DNA of 64,000 nt, taken from the NCBI RefSeq assembly GCF_001457815.1, contig NZ_LN898221.1, positions 1 to 64,000 of the forward strand, read 5' to 3'. The DNA comes from Vitreoscilla massiliensis (GTDB lineage: Bacteria; Pseudomonadota; Gammaproteobacteria; Burkholderiales; Neisseriaceae). Numbering within the stretch: position 1 is the stretch's first letter; the number at the start of each line of letters is the position of its first letter. Below are positions 48,011-57,650 of this stretch, in pieces. The notes beneath the pieces are model-generated. The model was not told where the DNA came from and searched no databases. It was given only the letters and a program-made list of their open reading frames with translations. The translations under genes were made by a program, and so were the position numbers.

Positions 48011-49384
48011 ATGAAAGAACAAATATACTTTACTTTTTTGTCGATAAAATCTTGTGCAACTTACAAAATAGAATTTAATCCTAATACATCAAACAATTCA
48101 TTGATTTACTTTATACAAGATTTCATTCAAACCTTTAATGGACAAGTATGTTTAACGCCCGAAGGTAACAGATTGGAAATAAATTGCTATCAAAAAAATA
48201 CTTTAGAACTTCAGGCTAAAGTTTTAAAATTAGTTAATCGCAACAAAAGTAACCAGCCTGTAATAAATAAGATAAATGATTTTATAAAAAAATTATCAAT
48301 CAATGAACATTTTTTTATTTTACCAGTTGATTCAGCATCTATTCCATTAAAAAATCAAATTATGATGGCAAATGAATTAATGAGTTTAAACAACCCATCT
48401 CTAGACTATAACGATTTAGAAAATAGCTTCAATAAATTATTTGGACATATTATTGAGAAATACAAGTCATTTAGCCCCTCAATAGAAAAGAAAACCAAAA
48501 TTGGTAAAGGACTAAAAACAGATAGAGTCTGTCGTTTTTGTCATAAAGACTCATCTCAAACATCATTTAAGAAAATTGCTCACGCAATTCCAGAAGCACT
48601 TGGCAATAAAAATATAATTCTAAACGAAGAATGTGACATTTGTAATGAAAAATTCTCACAAACTCTAGAAAAAGATATTTTAGTTTATTTGAGGCTTTTC
48701 AATACATTTTATCAAGTGAAAAATAAAAATAATAAAGTCCCAAAAATAAAACAAAGTAATTTTGAGATGGTACATATTAACCCTAGTCTTGAAGAGAATA
48801 AGGAAATAATTGAAAAGGCTAAAGAGATATCAGAACATCCGTTCAACCCTAACAATTTTTTTGTAATTGTTTCTAGACAGAATAAAGATTCTTCAGCGCT
48901 AAGTGATACTATCCATTTTAAACCACCTACTATTTCATTTGATTCTGACGAAAAAATTATCTTACAAAATATATATAAAGCTCTAGTAAAGTTTGCATTA
49001 AGTTGCATTAAAACAGAAGATCTAGAGGGCTTCAAAGAAACATTAAATTGGATTGCGGATGAAAATTTATTTAAAGAAAATTTACCAAAAGTAGCTGTCT
49101 TATTAAATCCAGAAAAATTGGAATTACATCCAAGTATAACCATTCATATAAGAAATGATGATGACACCTCCTTACCATATGCAGTGGGTGAATTTCACTA
49201 TACTACCTTTGTATATGTTTTTATAATTCCAACATTTAATGGAAAAGAAATTGAATTTAATAAATTCAAAGATTTCTTTAGCTATTATCAATTTGATAAA
49301 CTTCCTTGGGTTTTTAATGACTTTAATGATTCAACACCAAGAAAACTTTCTTTGAAAATAAACTTTGAAGAAAATAAGAAATAA
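48011..49384 (+). CDS. HNH_5-type endonuclease protein
   Basis: 457 aa, AT-rich. At about residues 174-225: CRFCHKDSSQTSFKKIAHAI, PEALGNKNIIL and CDICNEKFSQ, the CxxC-H-CxxC pattern of HNH_5 domains. The N- and C-terminal regions are unrecognised and may sense or bind a target. Such large HNH proteins are common in defence islands and on mobile elements. It stands alone between terminators and IS sequences; nuclease activity is inferred. Confidence 0.65.
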   Translation: MKEQIYFTFLSIKSCATYKIEFNPNTSNNSLIYFIQDFIQTFNGQVCLTPEGNRLEINCYQKNTLELQAKVLKLVNRNKSNQPVINKINDFIKKLSINEHFFILPVDSASIPLKNQIMMANELMSLNNPSLDYNDLENSFNKLFGHIIEKYKSFSPSIEKKTKIGKGLKTDRVCRFCHKDSSQTSFKKIAHAIPEALGNKNIILNEECDICNEKFSQTLEKDILVYLRLFNTFYQVKNKNNKVPKIKQSNFEMVHINPSLEENKEIIEKAKEISEHPFNPNNFFVIVSRQNKDSSALSDTIHFKPPTISFDSDEKIILQNIYKALVKFALSCIKTEDLEGFKETLNWIADENLFKENLPKVAVLLNPEKLELHPSITIHIRNDDDTSLPYAVGEFHYTTFVYVFIIPTFNGKEIEFNKFKDFFSYYQFDKLPWVFNDFNDSTPRKLSLKINFEENKK

Positions 49385-49388
49385 TTTA

Positions 49389-49422
49389 AAATCTGATAGC
49401 TAAACCAATAGCTATCAGATTT
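49389..49422. terminator. Bidirectional terminator
   Basis: Perfect 13-bp stem AAATCTGATAGCT and its complement with an 8-base loop, five bases after the HNH gene. Confidence 0.75.
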
Positions 49423-49549
49423 CTTAGAGTTCTATTGCTCACTAGAAATATATGAAAATAAATTTTCCCATCTATTCCAAATTTATTAAGTTTAATCTCA
49501 CAGGATTATTGTTCAATAATTCGGTTCATAAATAGGGTCTGTTGAACAT

Positions 49550-50071
49550 TCATAATTTCAACCAAATAAAGCCACAAGCAAGTGCCTCAGTGCCAATGTA
49601 ACTATTCAACAGCTTGTCGTAACGGCTGGATAATGCACGGAAATGTTTTAAATTAGCAAATGTGTTTTCAACCACATGCCTTGTCTGATAAATCAACCAG
49701 TTCATATGGGAATTGCTGGTTTTGGCATTTTTCTTGCGCGGAATATTGGCTTGAACCCCTCGATAATGAATCAGCTCTCTAAACGCTTCAGAATCATAGC
49801 CTTTATCCGCATTTAATAACTCGGTATCTTTCAAATCCAAGAGTTGCAGCAGCATGGGCGCTATTTTAATATCGTGGGTGAGTCCGTCACTCACAATAAA
49901 TTCAAGCGGATTACCATGTGCATCAACAGCCAAGTGTATTTTTGAGCTGTTGCCACCAACACTTTTGGCAATGCATTGATGGTCGCCACCTGCTGAGCCA
50001 GCGCTGCTCTGATGTGCTCGAACATGAGTGGCGTCAATTGAGATCCACTCCACATCAGAATTCTTAATCAA
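49550..50071 (-). CDS. IS5-family transposase, DDE part (OrfB)
   Basis: 173 aa in the -1 frame relative to OrfA. ISIDATHVRAHQ (first Asp), IVSDGLTH and LLNADKGYDSEAFR (second Asp), then VVENTFANLKHFRALSSRYD with the Glu of the DDE triad. Expressed as a fusion with OrfA by -1 frameshifting at TCAAAAG. Confidence 0.85.
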   Translation of the reverse strand: MIKNSDVEWISIDATHVRAHQSSAGSAGGDHQCIAKSVGGNSSKIHLAVDAHGNPLEFIVSDGLTHDIKIAPMLLQLLDLKDTELLNADKGYDSEAFRELIHYRGVQANIPRKKNAKTSNSHMNWLIYQTRHVVENTFANLKHFRALSSRYDKLLNSYIGTEALACGFIWLKL

Positions 50072-50304
50072 TCTTTTGAATAATCTGTAAATAACCCTGA
50101 TGATGACCAGCGTCTAACTGCTTTAAATACGGTATTGGGTTTGCCATAACAGCTGGGTAAATACCGCCACTCGCAGCCTGTTTTGAGGCGATAAATGATT
50201 CCTAAAAAGGTCTCTTTTAAACTGGGTTTGTCATAGACATTTAAATCTAGGAGAATGGGCTTTAGCTTCAGCCATTGCTCCTCTGTGATGATGGTTGTAA
50301 GCAT
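50068..50304 (-). CDS. IS5-family transposase, N-terminal part (OrfA)
   Basis: 78 aa, MLTTIITEEQWLKLKPILLD, then GCEWRYLPSCYGKPNTVFKA, the DUF4096-like DNA-binding N-terminus of IS5 transposases. Ends SKD-stop at the slippery AAAAG. Confidence 0.8.
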   Translation of the reverse strand: MLTTIITEEQWLKLKPILLDLNVYDKPSLKETFLGIIYRLKTGCEWRYLPSCYGKPNTVFKAVRRWSSSGLFTDYSKD

Positions 50305-50476
50305 GGATAGAGGGTGTTGAAAAGATTGTTTGGCGATAAGATTTTAACGCTCTTTATCCACTCCATTCAAATGTTCAACAGACCCTACTTTAACAAATTA
50401 TATAAATTTTAAAAATTAAATTGCTACTTAAATAAGGGGAACAAGAAAAATTAGATGCCCTAAGCCAAAGATAATA

Positions 50477-50506
50477 AGCCCATTACAACAGTGTAGTGGG
50501 CTTTTT
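50477..50506 (+). terminator. Terminator directly before structural block
   Basis: AGCCCA...TGGGCT with an inner TAC/GTA pairing, then TTTTT. It ends two bases before the ATG at 50509, so it belongs to the upstream transcript and may shield the block from readthrough. Confidence 0.65.
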
Positions 50507-50508
50507 CA

Positions 50509-50997
50509 ATGGCTGATACCAATCCATTATTTACTTGGGATGAACTCAAGGACAACGAAAAAACCGCGCCTAAGAAATTGGTCACTGCGTTTAAACGCGC
50601 TGGTGCTGAAATCGCATCATCTTGGGTCGACGGCAAAATCAAACGTGAAAGCGGTATTTCGTACCGTGAAATCACTTTCGTATTGGCTGATAGTCAGCAA
50701 ATCACATTACGCGTAAAGCAAACTGGTGACGTTTACCAGGTACGCATGAACAACAAAGTTCTTCCAATTAAAGAACAAGACGATATTAAAGCGGCCTTGA
50801 GTGAGGTTGTGAAAGCATTGGATGCCAATGCCACCAAATACCAACGAACATTGGCTCGTCGAAAAGTTGAGCTGCCTAAAGGTATGCAATCAACGGTTAA
50901 ACGCAAAGAGGTCGCGCTTCAAGAACGCGAGTTTGAGTTGGACACCCGTATTGCAGAGGCACAAGCTGAACTAGTGGCCTTACAAGGTGGTGAATGA
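50509..50997 (+). CDS. DarA-module associated phage protein, 162 aa
   Basis: MADTNPLFTWDELKDNEKTA, then REITFVLADSQQITLRVKQT and KVLPIKEQDDIKAALSEVV. C-terminal coiled coil (EVALQEREFELDTRIAEAQA). This type of protein precedes DarA-like genes in several phages. Four-base overlap with the next gene. Probably a virion or injected protein; function unknown. Confidence 0.5.
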   Translation: MADTNPLFTWDELKDNEKTAPKKLVTAFKRAGAEIASSWVDGKIKRESGISYREITFVLADSQQITLRVKQTGDVYQVRMNNKVLPIKEQDDIKAALSEVVKALDANATKYQRTLARRKVELPKGMQSTVKRKEVALQEREFELDTRIAEAQAELVALQGGE

Positions 50998-53924
50998 TGG
51001 CTATTTTGCGTGATGACAATGGCAGAATAACCAACTTTCATGGCTTAAATATACAAACAGAAGTTCAAATGGGGCGGTACCGGCAAAAGGCTGGTAAGCG
51101 GCCTGTATTAATGGCCGCAGATTACGGTGAAATTACAGGCACGAATGGAGCAGACGGTGATGCAGTTGATTGCTACATCGGCGTATTTCCAGAGTGCTTG
51201 AATGTCTACATCATCAACCAAACCAATTACACCGGCACATTTGATGAACACAAAGTAATGCTTGGATTTTTATCACAAGAAGATGCTGTAACAGCATATC
51301 AATTAAGCACCTTTGGTAAAGAGCCAATGAGTGTAATTTCATGTACAGCCAGCCAGCTTCGATGGTGGCTTGAGCACGGGAATCTTAATGCACCAGTAAC
51401 AGCAAATTCATTCCCTTTTGACCCAGAAAGCGATATAGCAATGAATCAAAACATATTTGATTGGAGTAATGAAGGTAGAGCGGTATCGCAAGCCTTGTAT
51501 CAAATGCGCCATACCGATACCAGTGAGCAGCTCTTGGAGGCGGCCTCGTTTGATTCGGTGGTGTCTGAAATCATAGAGAATGAAAACGGTGAATTTGCTG
51601 TTTTTGACGCACTGGTCATTCAACAGGCGAAACTTAGCAAAACAGCGCAAATTATTGGCCGAACACTTAATCGCTTTGGCGGTGCCGAAATCCAAGTCGT
51701 TGAGAATGGTGTACAGGTTTCAGAACCATTCAAAAAGGCTGGTACTACGAATGTTGCGATGGTGTTTGAATTAAGCGATGGCCAAACCATTTCTTGCTTT
51801 CTACATAATCCAGACAAGTCGCCCAACAAATTACAGGCCGATGATAACTTGGTTGCATGGCGTTGGAATCTGAACAAAAAAGATATCACCATTCTTGTTG
51901 CAAAAGAAAATGGCAAAGACCAAGAAATCACTCAAATTGCCAAACGCATTATGGCTTTTGCAGAGAAAAACAGCGCCCGATTTACCAAGGCAAATAACAA
52001 GCGTGCAGAGCGCCAAGCGGCCTTGGTAGAGGCGGAGGCTCGTATTGCTGAAAAAGAGCAGACTCTTGCTGATTTGGTGGCTCAAATAGATGCCATTAAG
52101 AATGGAGGCAGTGTTCAAACAGAAGCAGAAGCTCAAAGCAACATCGAAGAAAATACTTCGACAGAGGCAAGTAATGAGCCTCTGGATACTAATCCATCAG
52201 CAAATAAAAAAACACCTTATTCACAGCCTTCTGAAGCAAGTGAAATAGACGATGACAGTGCTATGACGCAGCTGCCTGCTTATTTAGAAAAATCAGAAAG
52301 TAAGTTTGATGCAATACGCAATTACGTCAAAGAGAATCTTCAAGGTAAGTATGTCAACACAGTGATTGGCAAAGTATTTCTCTTGGGTTCAACATGGCAA
52401 AAAATGAAAAGTGGAGCTCATATTGATGATTTGAAGGTTGCGCTAATTCCATTGGTGCCCCAAATACTCAAAGGAGAGTATGAGAATCCAGAAGGAAATG
52501 AGAACTTAGGTGCTGCCTATAAACCTAGAGGGGAATACATCCGTTTCCATTCTTTCAAAAAAACAGTTGTTGTTGATGAGTTAAAAGTTGAGGCACGTGT
52601 TTTGGTGGGTGAGCGAAAAGACACTCATGAATTCGAGTTTGTCGCGTACTCATTGCATAAGGATGTGATGCGTCCTGAAATGAAAAAACCCTTAGAAGCT
52701 ATCGAGGAAATCGCCTCGGACTTGAAAGGGCTTAATCAGTCATCAGAAGATGACAATTCAAATGTACCTTCAGTTATGGACAGTGTCAATTCAGAAGGAT
52801 GGAATATTCAAATTATCAGCGTAATTGATACAAGTGGTAACCATGTAACTGATTTGGAAGATAAACAAGCGCATGAAACGGCTGAGCAAGTTGAAAAAAC
52901 CGATGATAAGCATGGAATTAATTTAACTGGCAAAGAGCTTGGCGACTTCGATATTTCAACAAAAGATGGTATGGATGGCTTGCGTGATGCAGCGCATCAG
53001 TATTTACGTACATTATTCACAAATCATGAAACGGTCTTTTGTCGAGCCATTAATGACGATGTGAATTTCAATTCTTCGGGTGCCAAAAAAATCAAAAAAT
53101 TGAGTGTTAATCCTGTCAAAAATCAATTGGCCATTGCAATAAAACAAATTATTGCTGAAGGTAATTTGGTCAAAGGCAATATTCAAAGTTACAGCACTGA
53201 AGAACAAAAAATGGGCATTACATATGATGTTTTGCGAACAAAAGTTGTTGTGGACGGAGTTGAATATGGTGCTCGTACAGTATTGCGAAAATTACTTGAT
53301 GGAAAATATCACTATGATTTGCAAGTAAAAGACAGTTTTGAAGCAATTATGGATGGTGTAAAAACAATGGGCGGACAATCCATGTCGGCTTACGAATCCG
53401 ATGTAATTGTGCGCCCAGTGTTGGGGTCAGAAGACCTTGAAATCAATACTACACATGATGATGATACTTCACAAGTATTTGATAAGGCAGATATTGAAAC
53501 TGGTGCATTTGTGATGAATCTATTTGTTGATGTGAAAAATGAACAAGGTGAATGGGTTCCACTTTCTGATGCATTTGAACCTGATGAGCACAATGAATCT
53601 GATGATACCCCATCAGCGCCAGTTTCTGAGCCTGTATCGATGCCACCGACGACACCTGAGCCTATGCCTGACGAAGCTGCAGAAAACGAGCCAGAGAGCG
53701 ATTCTGTTCAGGCAGAGCAAGAGCATTCTACCTCTGATGCCGATATTGAGTTCTTGAATGGAATTATTGCAGGAACGGAAAATATCATGGACAAAGAGTT
53801 CCATGACCGTCTGGAGTCCGTGGCTGTGCGCATTAATGAAGGTGGCAAGGAAGAAATGATGGAATTGTTAGTGCAAGCAATTGATGCATATACAGCTAAA
53901 TTAGACGAATTGAGCAAGGAATAA
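50994..53924 (+). CDS. Polyvalent protein with InPase-like and DarA_N-like domains
   Basis: 976 aa. Residues about 18-125 (GRYRQKAGKRPVLMAADYGE, GADGDAVDCYIG, FDEHKVMLGFLSQEDAV) fit the InPase domain of phage polyvalent proteins. Residues about 195-345 (FAVFDALVIQQAKLSKTAQI, DITILVAKENGKDQEI, IAKRIMAFAEKNSARFTKAN) fit the N-terminal domain of P1 DarA. A linker and repeated beta domains follow (two related KTVVVDELKVEARVLVGERK / KVVVDGVEYGARTVLRK parts). Such proteins travel in the capsid and enter the host with DNA; P1 DarA protects it from type I restriction. Confidence 0.65.
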   Translation: MMAILRDDNGRITNFHGLNIQTEVQMGRYRQKAGKRPVLMAADYGEITGTNGADGDAVDCYIGVFPECLNVYIINQTNYTGTFDEHKVMLGFLSQEDAVTAYQLSTFGKEPMSVISCTASQLRWWLEHGNLNAPVTANSFPFDPESDIAMNQNIFDWSNEGRAVSQALYQMRHTDTSEQLLEAASFDSVVSEIIENENGEFAVFDALVIQQAKLSKTAQIIGRTLNRFGGAEIQVVENGVQVSEPFKKAGTTNVAMVFELSDGQTISCFLHNPDKSPNKLQADDNLVAWRWNLNKKDITILVAKENGKDQEITQIAKRIMAFAEKNSARFTKANNKRAERQAALVEAEARIAEKEQTLADLVAQIDAIKNGGSVQTEAEAQSNIEENTSTEASNEPLDTNPSANKKTPYSQPSEASEIDDDSAMTQLPAYLEKSESKFDAIRNYVKENLQGKYVNTVIGKVFLLGSTWQKMKSGAHIDDLKVALIPLVPQILKGEYENPEGNENLGAAYKPRGEYIRFHSFKKTVVVDELKVEARVLVGERKDTHEFEFVAYSLHKDVMRPEMKKPLEAIEEIASDLKGLNQSSEDDNSNVPSVMDSVNSEGWNIQIISVIDTSGNHVTDLEDKQAHETAEQVEKTDDKHGINLTGKELGDFDISTKDGMDGLRDAAHQYLRTLFTNHETVFCRAINDDVNFNSSGAKKIKKLSVNPVKNQLAIAIKQIIAEGNLVKGNIQSYSTEEQKMGITYDVLRTKVVVDGVEYGARTVLRKLLDGKYHYDLQVKDSFEAIMDGVKTMGGQSMSAYESDVIVRPVLGSEDLEINTTHDDDTSQVFDKADIETGAFVMNLFVDVKNEQGEWVPLSDAFEPDEHNESDDTPSAPVSEPVSMPPTTPEPMPDEAAENEPESDSVQAEQEHSTSDADIEFLNGIIAGTENIMDKEFHDRLESVAVRINEGGKEEMMELLVQAIDAYTAKLDELSKE

Positions 53925-53926
53925 AC

Positions 53927-56074
53927 ATGACTGTTATTACACTAACTCCTATGGAAAAACTTCAATTAAACGGCCAATTAAAAAATGCCATTGATGCACG
54001 CAATGCTGCTGAAGACCCAGTTGAACGCCTGTCATTGATTAAAACAGTACAGGAATTACGGGCAAAGCTTGGCTTAAGCAGCTCAATAGTCAATGAGCCA
54101 GAACCAATTGCAGATACCAATGCAAAAGACGAAGAGCAGAAACAAGAACAGACCATCATTGATGAGGAGACTGAAACTAATGATGACTTATCGGATGTAA
54201 CTACTGCTGATAATTACCGGTGGCGTGATACCGCTTACATTGCTGGTGCACGCAAAGAGCTTGCTCAAAAATCCATATTACAGGCAAAGCGAGATGGTAA
54301 AAAATTGAATGTAAGTGACATCGATTGGGATGAGTTGGTAAGTGACCCACGCCTATCAGAATCATTGATTGTCAAAGAAAACATTTTTGGCCGTGTAGAT
54401 TGGCCTGATTTGTCTGAAAAGGGTATGCCGTCTGAAGTTGCATATTTCATAAGCCGTGTGTATGCCAATATTGATAAAGTGCCATTAAATCCATTGCATC
54501 AAACCAGCCAAAAAAACTATGTTCAGGCAGTTTCAAATATTCGAGAGCGCTTGGAAAGCTGTCGTACGTTTAAAGAAGTTGTAGAAGTGATGAATGATAT
54601 TATTCAAGCAATACCATCCTCCAAACTGATGAAAATGCTGTATGACGATGAATTGGCAACAGGTATTTCTCTACTCGAAAATATTGAAACCAACTATCAG
54701 CATCTCAGCCAATCTACAAAGGATAAAGCACTATCTTACGAAGGGCAGATTTGGGCTGAACTTGGAGAGAAGTTTTCAAGCTGGCTTAGAAAATCTGTGA
54801 ATGTCACTTTGCGTAAGGCGCAGCGTGAAAGTAAATACAAGGAGTGGGCTAGTTGGTGTTCAGACTTCAAGAATGGAACCGATAGTGAAGGGAATCCCAC
54901 ACCTGAAGGTGCCAAGCGTCCTAGAAAGCAGTCCTTTCAATTGGAAGCAGCAACCGATATTGAGCGAATTGGTGGGAAAGAAGTTGATTTACAATCTTCC
55001 AAACAATTGGAGGAAATGTTCGGCTTTAAAGGCATTCAATCAGGTAATTGGGTTTTAAAAGATAAGTCTGCGGCTGAATTTCACATGAAAAACGCAGCCG
55101 CAGCGATGTTGGATATGTCAGATGTCTTGGGCATTGAGCCAAAATACCTGGGCTTAAAGGGCAACTTGGCATTGGCGTTTGGTGCACGTGGTAAAGCCGG
55201 TGCATTGGCTCATTATGAACCATCAACAAAGGTAATCAATATCACCAAGATGCGCGGCGGTGGCAGCTTGGGACATGAGTATTTTCATGCGATTGATAAT
55301 TTGATTAAAGACCTATCTACTCAATCGGTTGGAAGTGCTAAATTCATGGGCACTTCAAATCCTGAAGAATTGCCAGACAAGGATTTATCAAGTGCATTTA
55401 AAGCACTACAAACAGCATTGAAAGTGCAAGAAAACGTTTTAGTTTATGACTTCAATAAGCATTACATTGAAGATGTTGATAATGTGAGTGATATCCGTAA
55501 GCGCACAATAGAAAGTCATGCCAGGTCAATCATGCGAATATCTGGTGTAGATGAAAAAACGGCTTCCATTGAGGAGATGAATCGTGGCTTGGCCAAAGGT
55601 GCGGCCAGTATGGTAGGGATGAATGCCTCATTACGCCCTCGTTATGCAGCGGCTGCTTTATTGTCACGATATTGGGCGCTAGGTGAGCAAAGTGGGGTAA
55701 GTATTGTAGGTGGTGTGCTCACACATGAAATTGATGGATTCTCTGCTGATTCTGAGTTCGTTCAGGCTGCAATTGCATTGGATGAAGGTAAGGTAGATAA
55801 GTACTGGTCAAAAGATTATGAGATGGCCGCACGTGCATTTTCCGCTTATCTGCAAGACCGGCTGGAAGAACAAGGCCGCAAGAATGATTATTTGGCTTAT
55901 TCAACGAAGGGCGGCAATGGTAGAGCGGGCGAAATTGCATATCCACAAGGCCAAGAACGTTTGCGGATTAATGCGGCATTTGATGCTGTATTTGCGGTGA
56001 TTCGTGAGAAAAAAGTGTTTGAAACGGCTAGTGAGAATACTGCTTTGATGGATTCGTTATTTAGTTCTAATTAA
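53927..56074 (+). CDS. LPD1-type polyvalent protein with metallopeptidase motif
   Basis: 715 aa. EMFGFKGIQSGNWVL, DVLGIEPKYLGLKG, LALAFGARGKAGALAHYEPS and LGHEYFHAIDN are the LPD1 domain (about residues 360-470), with an HExxH motif (HEYFH) of a zinc peptidase. The N-terminal third is coiled. LPD proteins occur on phages and conjugative elements together with DarA-like genes and are thought to act on entry. Two bases separate it from the DarA-like gene. Confidence 0.7.
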   Translation: MTVITLTPMEKLQLNGQLKNAIDARNAAEDPVERLSLIKTVQELRAKLGLSSSIVNEPEPIADTNAKDEEQKQEQTIIDEETETNDDLSDVTTADNYRWRDTAYIAGARKELAQKSILQAKRDGKKLNVSDIDWDELVSDPRLSESLIVKENIFGRVDWPDLSEKGMPSEVAYFISRVYANIDKVPLNPLHQTSQKNYVQAVSNIRERLESCRTFKEVVEVMNDIIQAIPSSKLMKMLYDDELATGISLLENIETNYQHLSQSTKDKALSYEGQIWAELGEKFSSWLRKSVNVTLRKAQRESKYKEWASWCSDFKNGTDSEGNPTPEGAKRPRKQSFQLEAATDIERIGGKEVDLQSSKQLEEMFGFKGIQSGNWVLKDKSAAEFHMKNAAAAMLDMSDVLGIEPKYLGLKGNLALAFGARGKAGALAHYEPSTKVINITKMRGGGSLGHEYFHAIDNLIKDLSTQSVGSAKFMGTSNPEELPDKDLSSAFKALQTALKVQENVLVYDFNKHYIEDVDNVSDIRKRTIESHARSIMRISGVDEKTASIEEMNRGLAKGAASMVGMNASLRPRYAAAALLSRYWALGEQSGVSIVGGVLTHEIDGFSADSEFVQAAIALDEGKVDKYWSKDYEMAARAFSAYLQDRLEEQGRKNDYLAYSTKGGNGRAGEIAYPQGQERLRINAAFDAVFAVIREKKVFETASENTALMDSLFSSN

Positions 56075-56077
56075 AAT

Positions 56078-56108
56078 ATATTTGCCGCAAATTTTGCGGC
56101 AAATATTT
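56078..56108. terminator. Bidirectional terminator
   Basis: ATATTTGCCGCAA-ATT-TTGCGGCAAATAT, a 13-bp perfect stem between converging genes. Confidence 0.75.
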
Positions 56109-56147
56109 ATAAAGAAAAACTTTCAATATGGAAAATATAGAAAAAAA

Positions 56148-57596
56148 TCAAATAGTTGCAATATTATTGAAGTCGGTCAAACGTGATAGGCTGATTGACT
56201 CATACTGCCATTTAGGTACTGTTCTAGTACCTTTTTTTGCATCTTCAATTAAAGCCTTTAGATTTATATCTGGATTATTACCTAGAATACACTTCATGCT
56301 TTCGTAATATGATTTAGATTTTGATTTAGCAAAAATTTCAAATGGATAAAATGAGCGTGTATACATTAAAGTAGTTGGCCACCATTGTATAAAATATGTA
56401 TCCGTAGAGTTAATTTCTGCTCTCAAATAAAGAATAAAATCGGCTTGCATCAAATCAATAAATTCAAGGTTTATTCCATTTGCTCTTTCCTTTAAAGTTG
56501 TTGCATGTAAATTAGCATATCCAAGGCTTAATCTTTGATTTCTAAATCCGAAAGACTCGCAATGCTGCTTAAATATTAAAAAAGAAGATAATGGTTCTCG
56601 ACTATCATGATGAAGAAAGTAGAAATTTTTATTCAAAAAATAATTTAATTCTTCAAATTTTTCATTTTTAATCATTAATGCAACAAAATACAAAAATAAT
56701 TCATTGATGATAAATTTGAAATTATCAAAGTCCCACCCTGCATAGGATGTAATATTTTCAGGCCTAAACAAATATCGAATGTTATTCTCAAAAAACTTAT
56801 GAATAATATTTATATATTTGTTACTTGATGAATACTGGATAAGTGCTGAAACTAATTGAATGAACTCATTTCTTGCAGGAAGAAAATCACTTATATTATT
56901 GAAAATTAAATCGTCTAATTCGATTTCTTTTTCACTAGCAAGAATATCACTTATTCTAAATTTTTCGAGATTAGTATTATAAAGATTTAAATAATCCGCT
57001 AATAATCCATTAGTATTTGATTTATCATTCCGTATTGCATCTAAGCATCTTTTATAATGAGAAGTTGTATTTAAGGAGATGTGATTACCTTCATTTAAAT
57101 AGGCAGGTAACATGCCTATTTCTGGTTTTTGATGTAATGGTTTATTGAAAATCCATCTAAGCAACTTTTCATACTCACCAAGATACTTTTCATCATTACT
57201 GCTTAAGTTTATATATATTTTCCCAGCATAATAGGTTGGTATAAATGCATTTCCGTTATCATCATATTCTCTAATTACAGCTACAAATTTTTCTTGAACT
57301 ACCTTGTTGTACAATTCTGAAGAAACTATTTGAGCTTCAATTCCAACACCACCAGCTCTTGCATTAGCCTTGGAAGCATAAGTTTTATCGCATATCAATA
57401 ATACTTTTGTAATTTCTGGGTCATTTACCATTCTCTCCATAAAAGCAATAGAGTCATGACCTTCTTTTAAGTCCCATTTATCTAACATGGCATCAACGCC
57501 GTCTTGGCGAAGGCTTGTAGCTAACTCAAGAACCCAATCTTCATGTTCAGGGCTTGACCAACTGTAAGAAATAAATAATTTTGGTGGATTAGACAT
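56148..57596 (-). CDS. TIR/SEFIR domain protein, candidate defence effector
   Basis: 482 aa. Residues 5-150 are a TIR/SEFIR fold: KLFISYSWSSPEHEDWVLEL, DKWDLKEGHDSIAFMERMV, VLLICDKTYASKANAR and GVGIEAQIVSSELY with the expected conserved Glu. The remaining 330 residues are helical, AT-rich and unrecognised, probably a sensor. Bacterial TIR proteins of defence systems degrade NAD+ or make signal nucleotides after phage sensing; enzymatic activity here is inferred. It lies 54 bp downstream of the DUF2726 gene on the same strand, against the phage genes. Confidence 0.7.
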   Translation of the reverse strand: MSNPPKLFISYSWSSPEHEDWVLELATSLRQDGVDAMLDKWDLKEGHDSIAFMERMVNDPEITKVLLICDKTYASKANARAGGVGIEAQIVSSELYNKVVQEKFVAVIREYDDNGNAFIPTYYAGKIYINLSSNDEKYLGEYEKLLRWIFNKPLHQKPEIGMLPAYLNEGNHISLNTTSHYKRCLDAIRNDKSNTNGLLADYLNLYNTNLEKFRISDILASEKEIELDDLIFNNISDFLPARNEFIQLVSALIQYSSSNKYINIIHKFFENNIRYLFRPENITSYAGWDFDNFKFIINELFLYFVALMIKNEKFEELNYFLNKNFYFLHHDSREPLSSFLIFKQHCESFGFRNQRLSLGYANLHATTLKERANGINLEFIDLMQADFILYLRAEINSTDTYFIQWWPTTLMYTRSFYPFEIFAKSKSKSYYESMKCILGNNPDINLKALIEDAKKGTRTVPKWQYESISLSRLTDFNNIATI

Positions 57597-57650
57597 ATTG
57601 ATTTACTTGAAAAATTACGGTTGTAGGAAATAGTTTTTAAAAAGTTAAAA

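Larger units (their letters stand above)
49533..50387 (-). mobile_element. IS5-family insertion sequence (IS427-like)
   Basis: Inverted repeats GGGTCTGTTGAACAT (49535) and ATGTTCAACAGACCC (ending 50385), flanked by TA on both sides, the target duplication of this group. Length about 851 bp between TA copies. It carries a two-frame transposase and looks intact. Inserted in AT-rich intergenic sequence. Confidence 0.85.
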
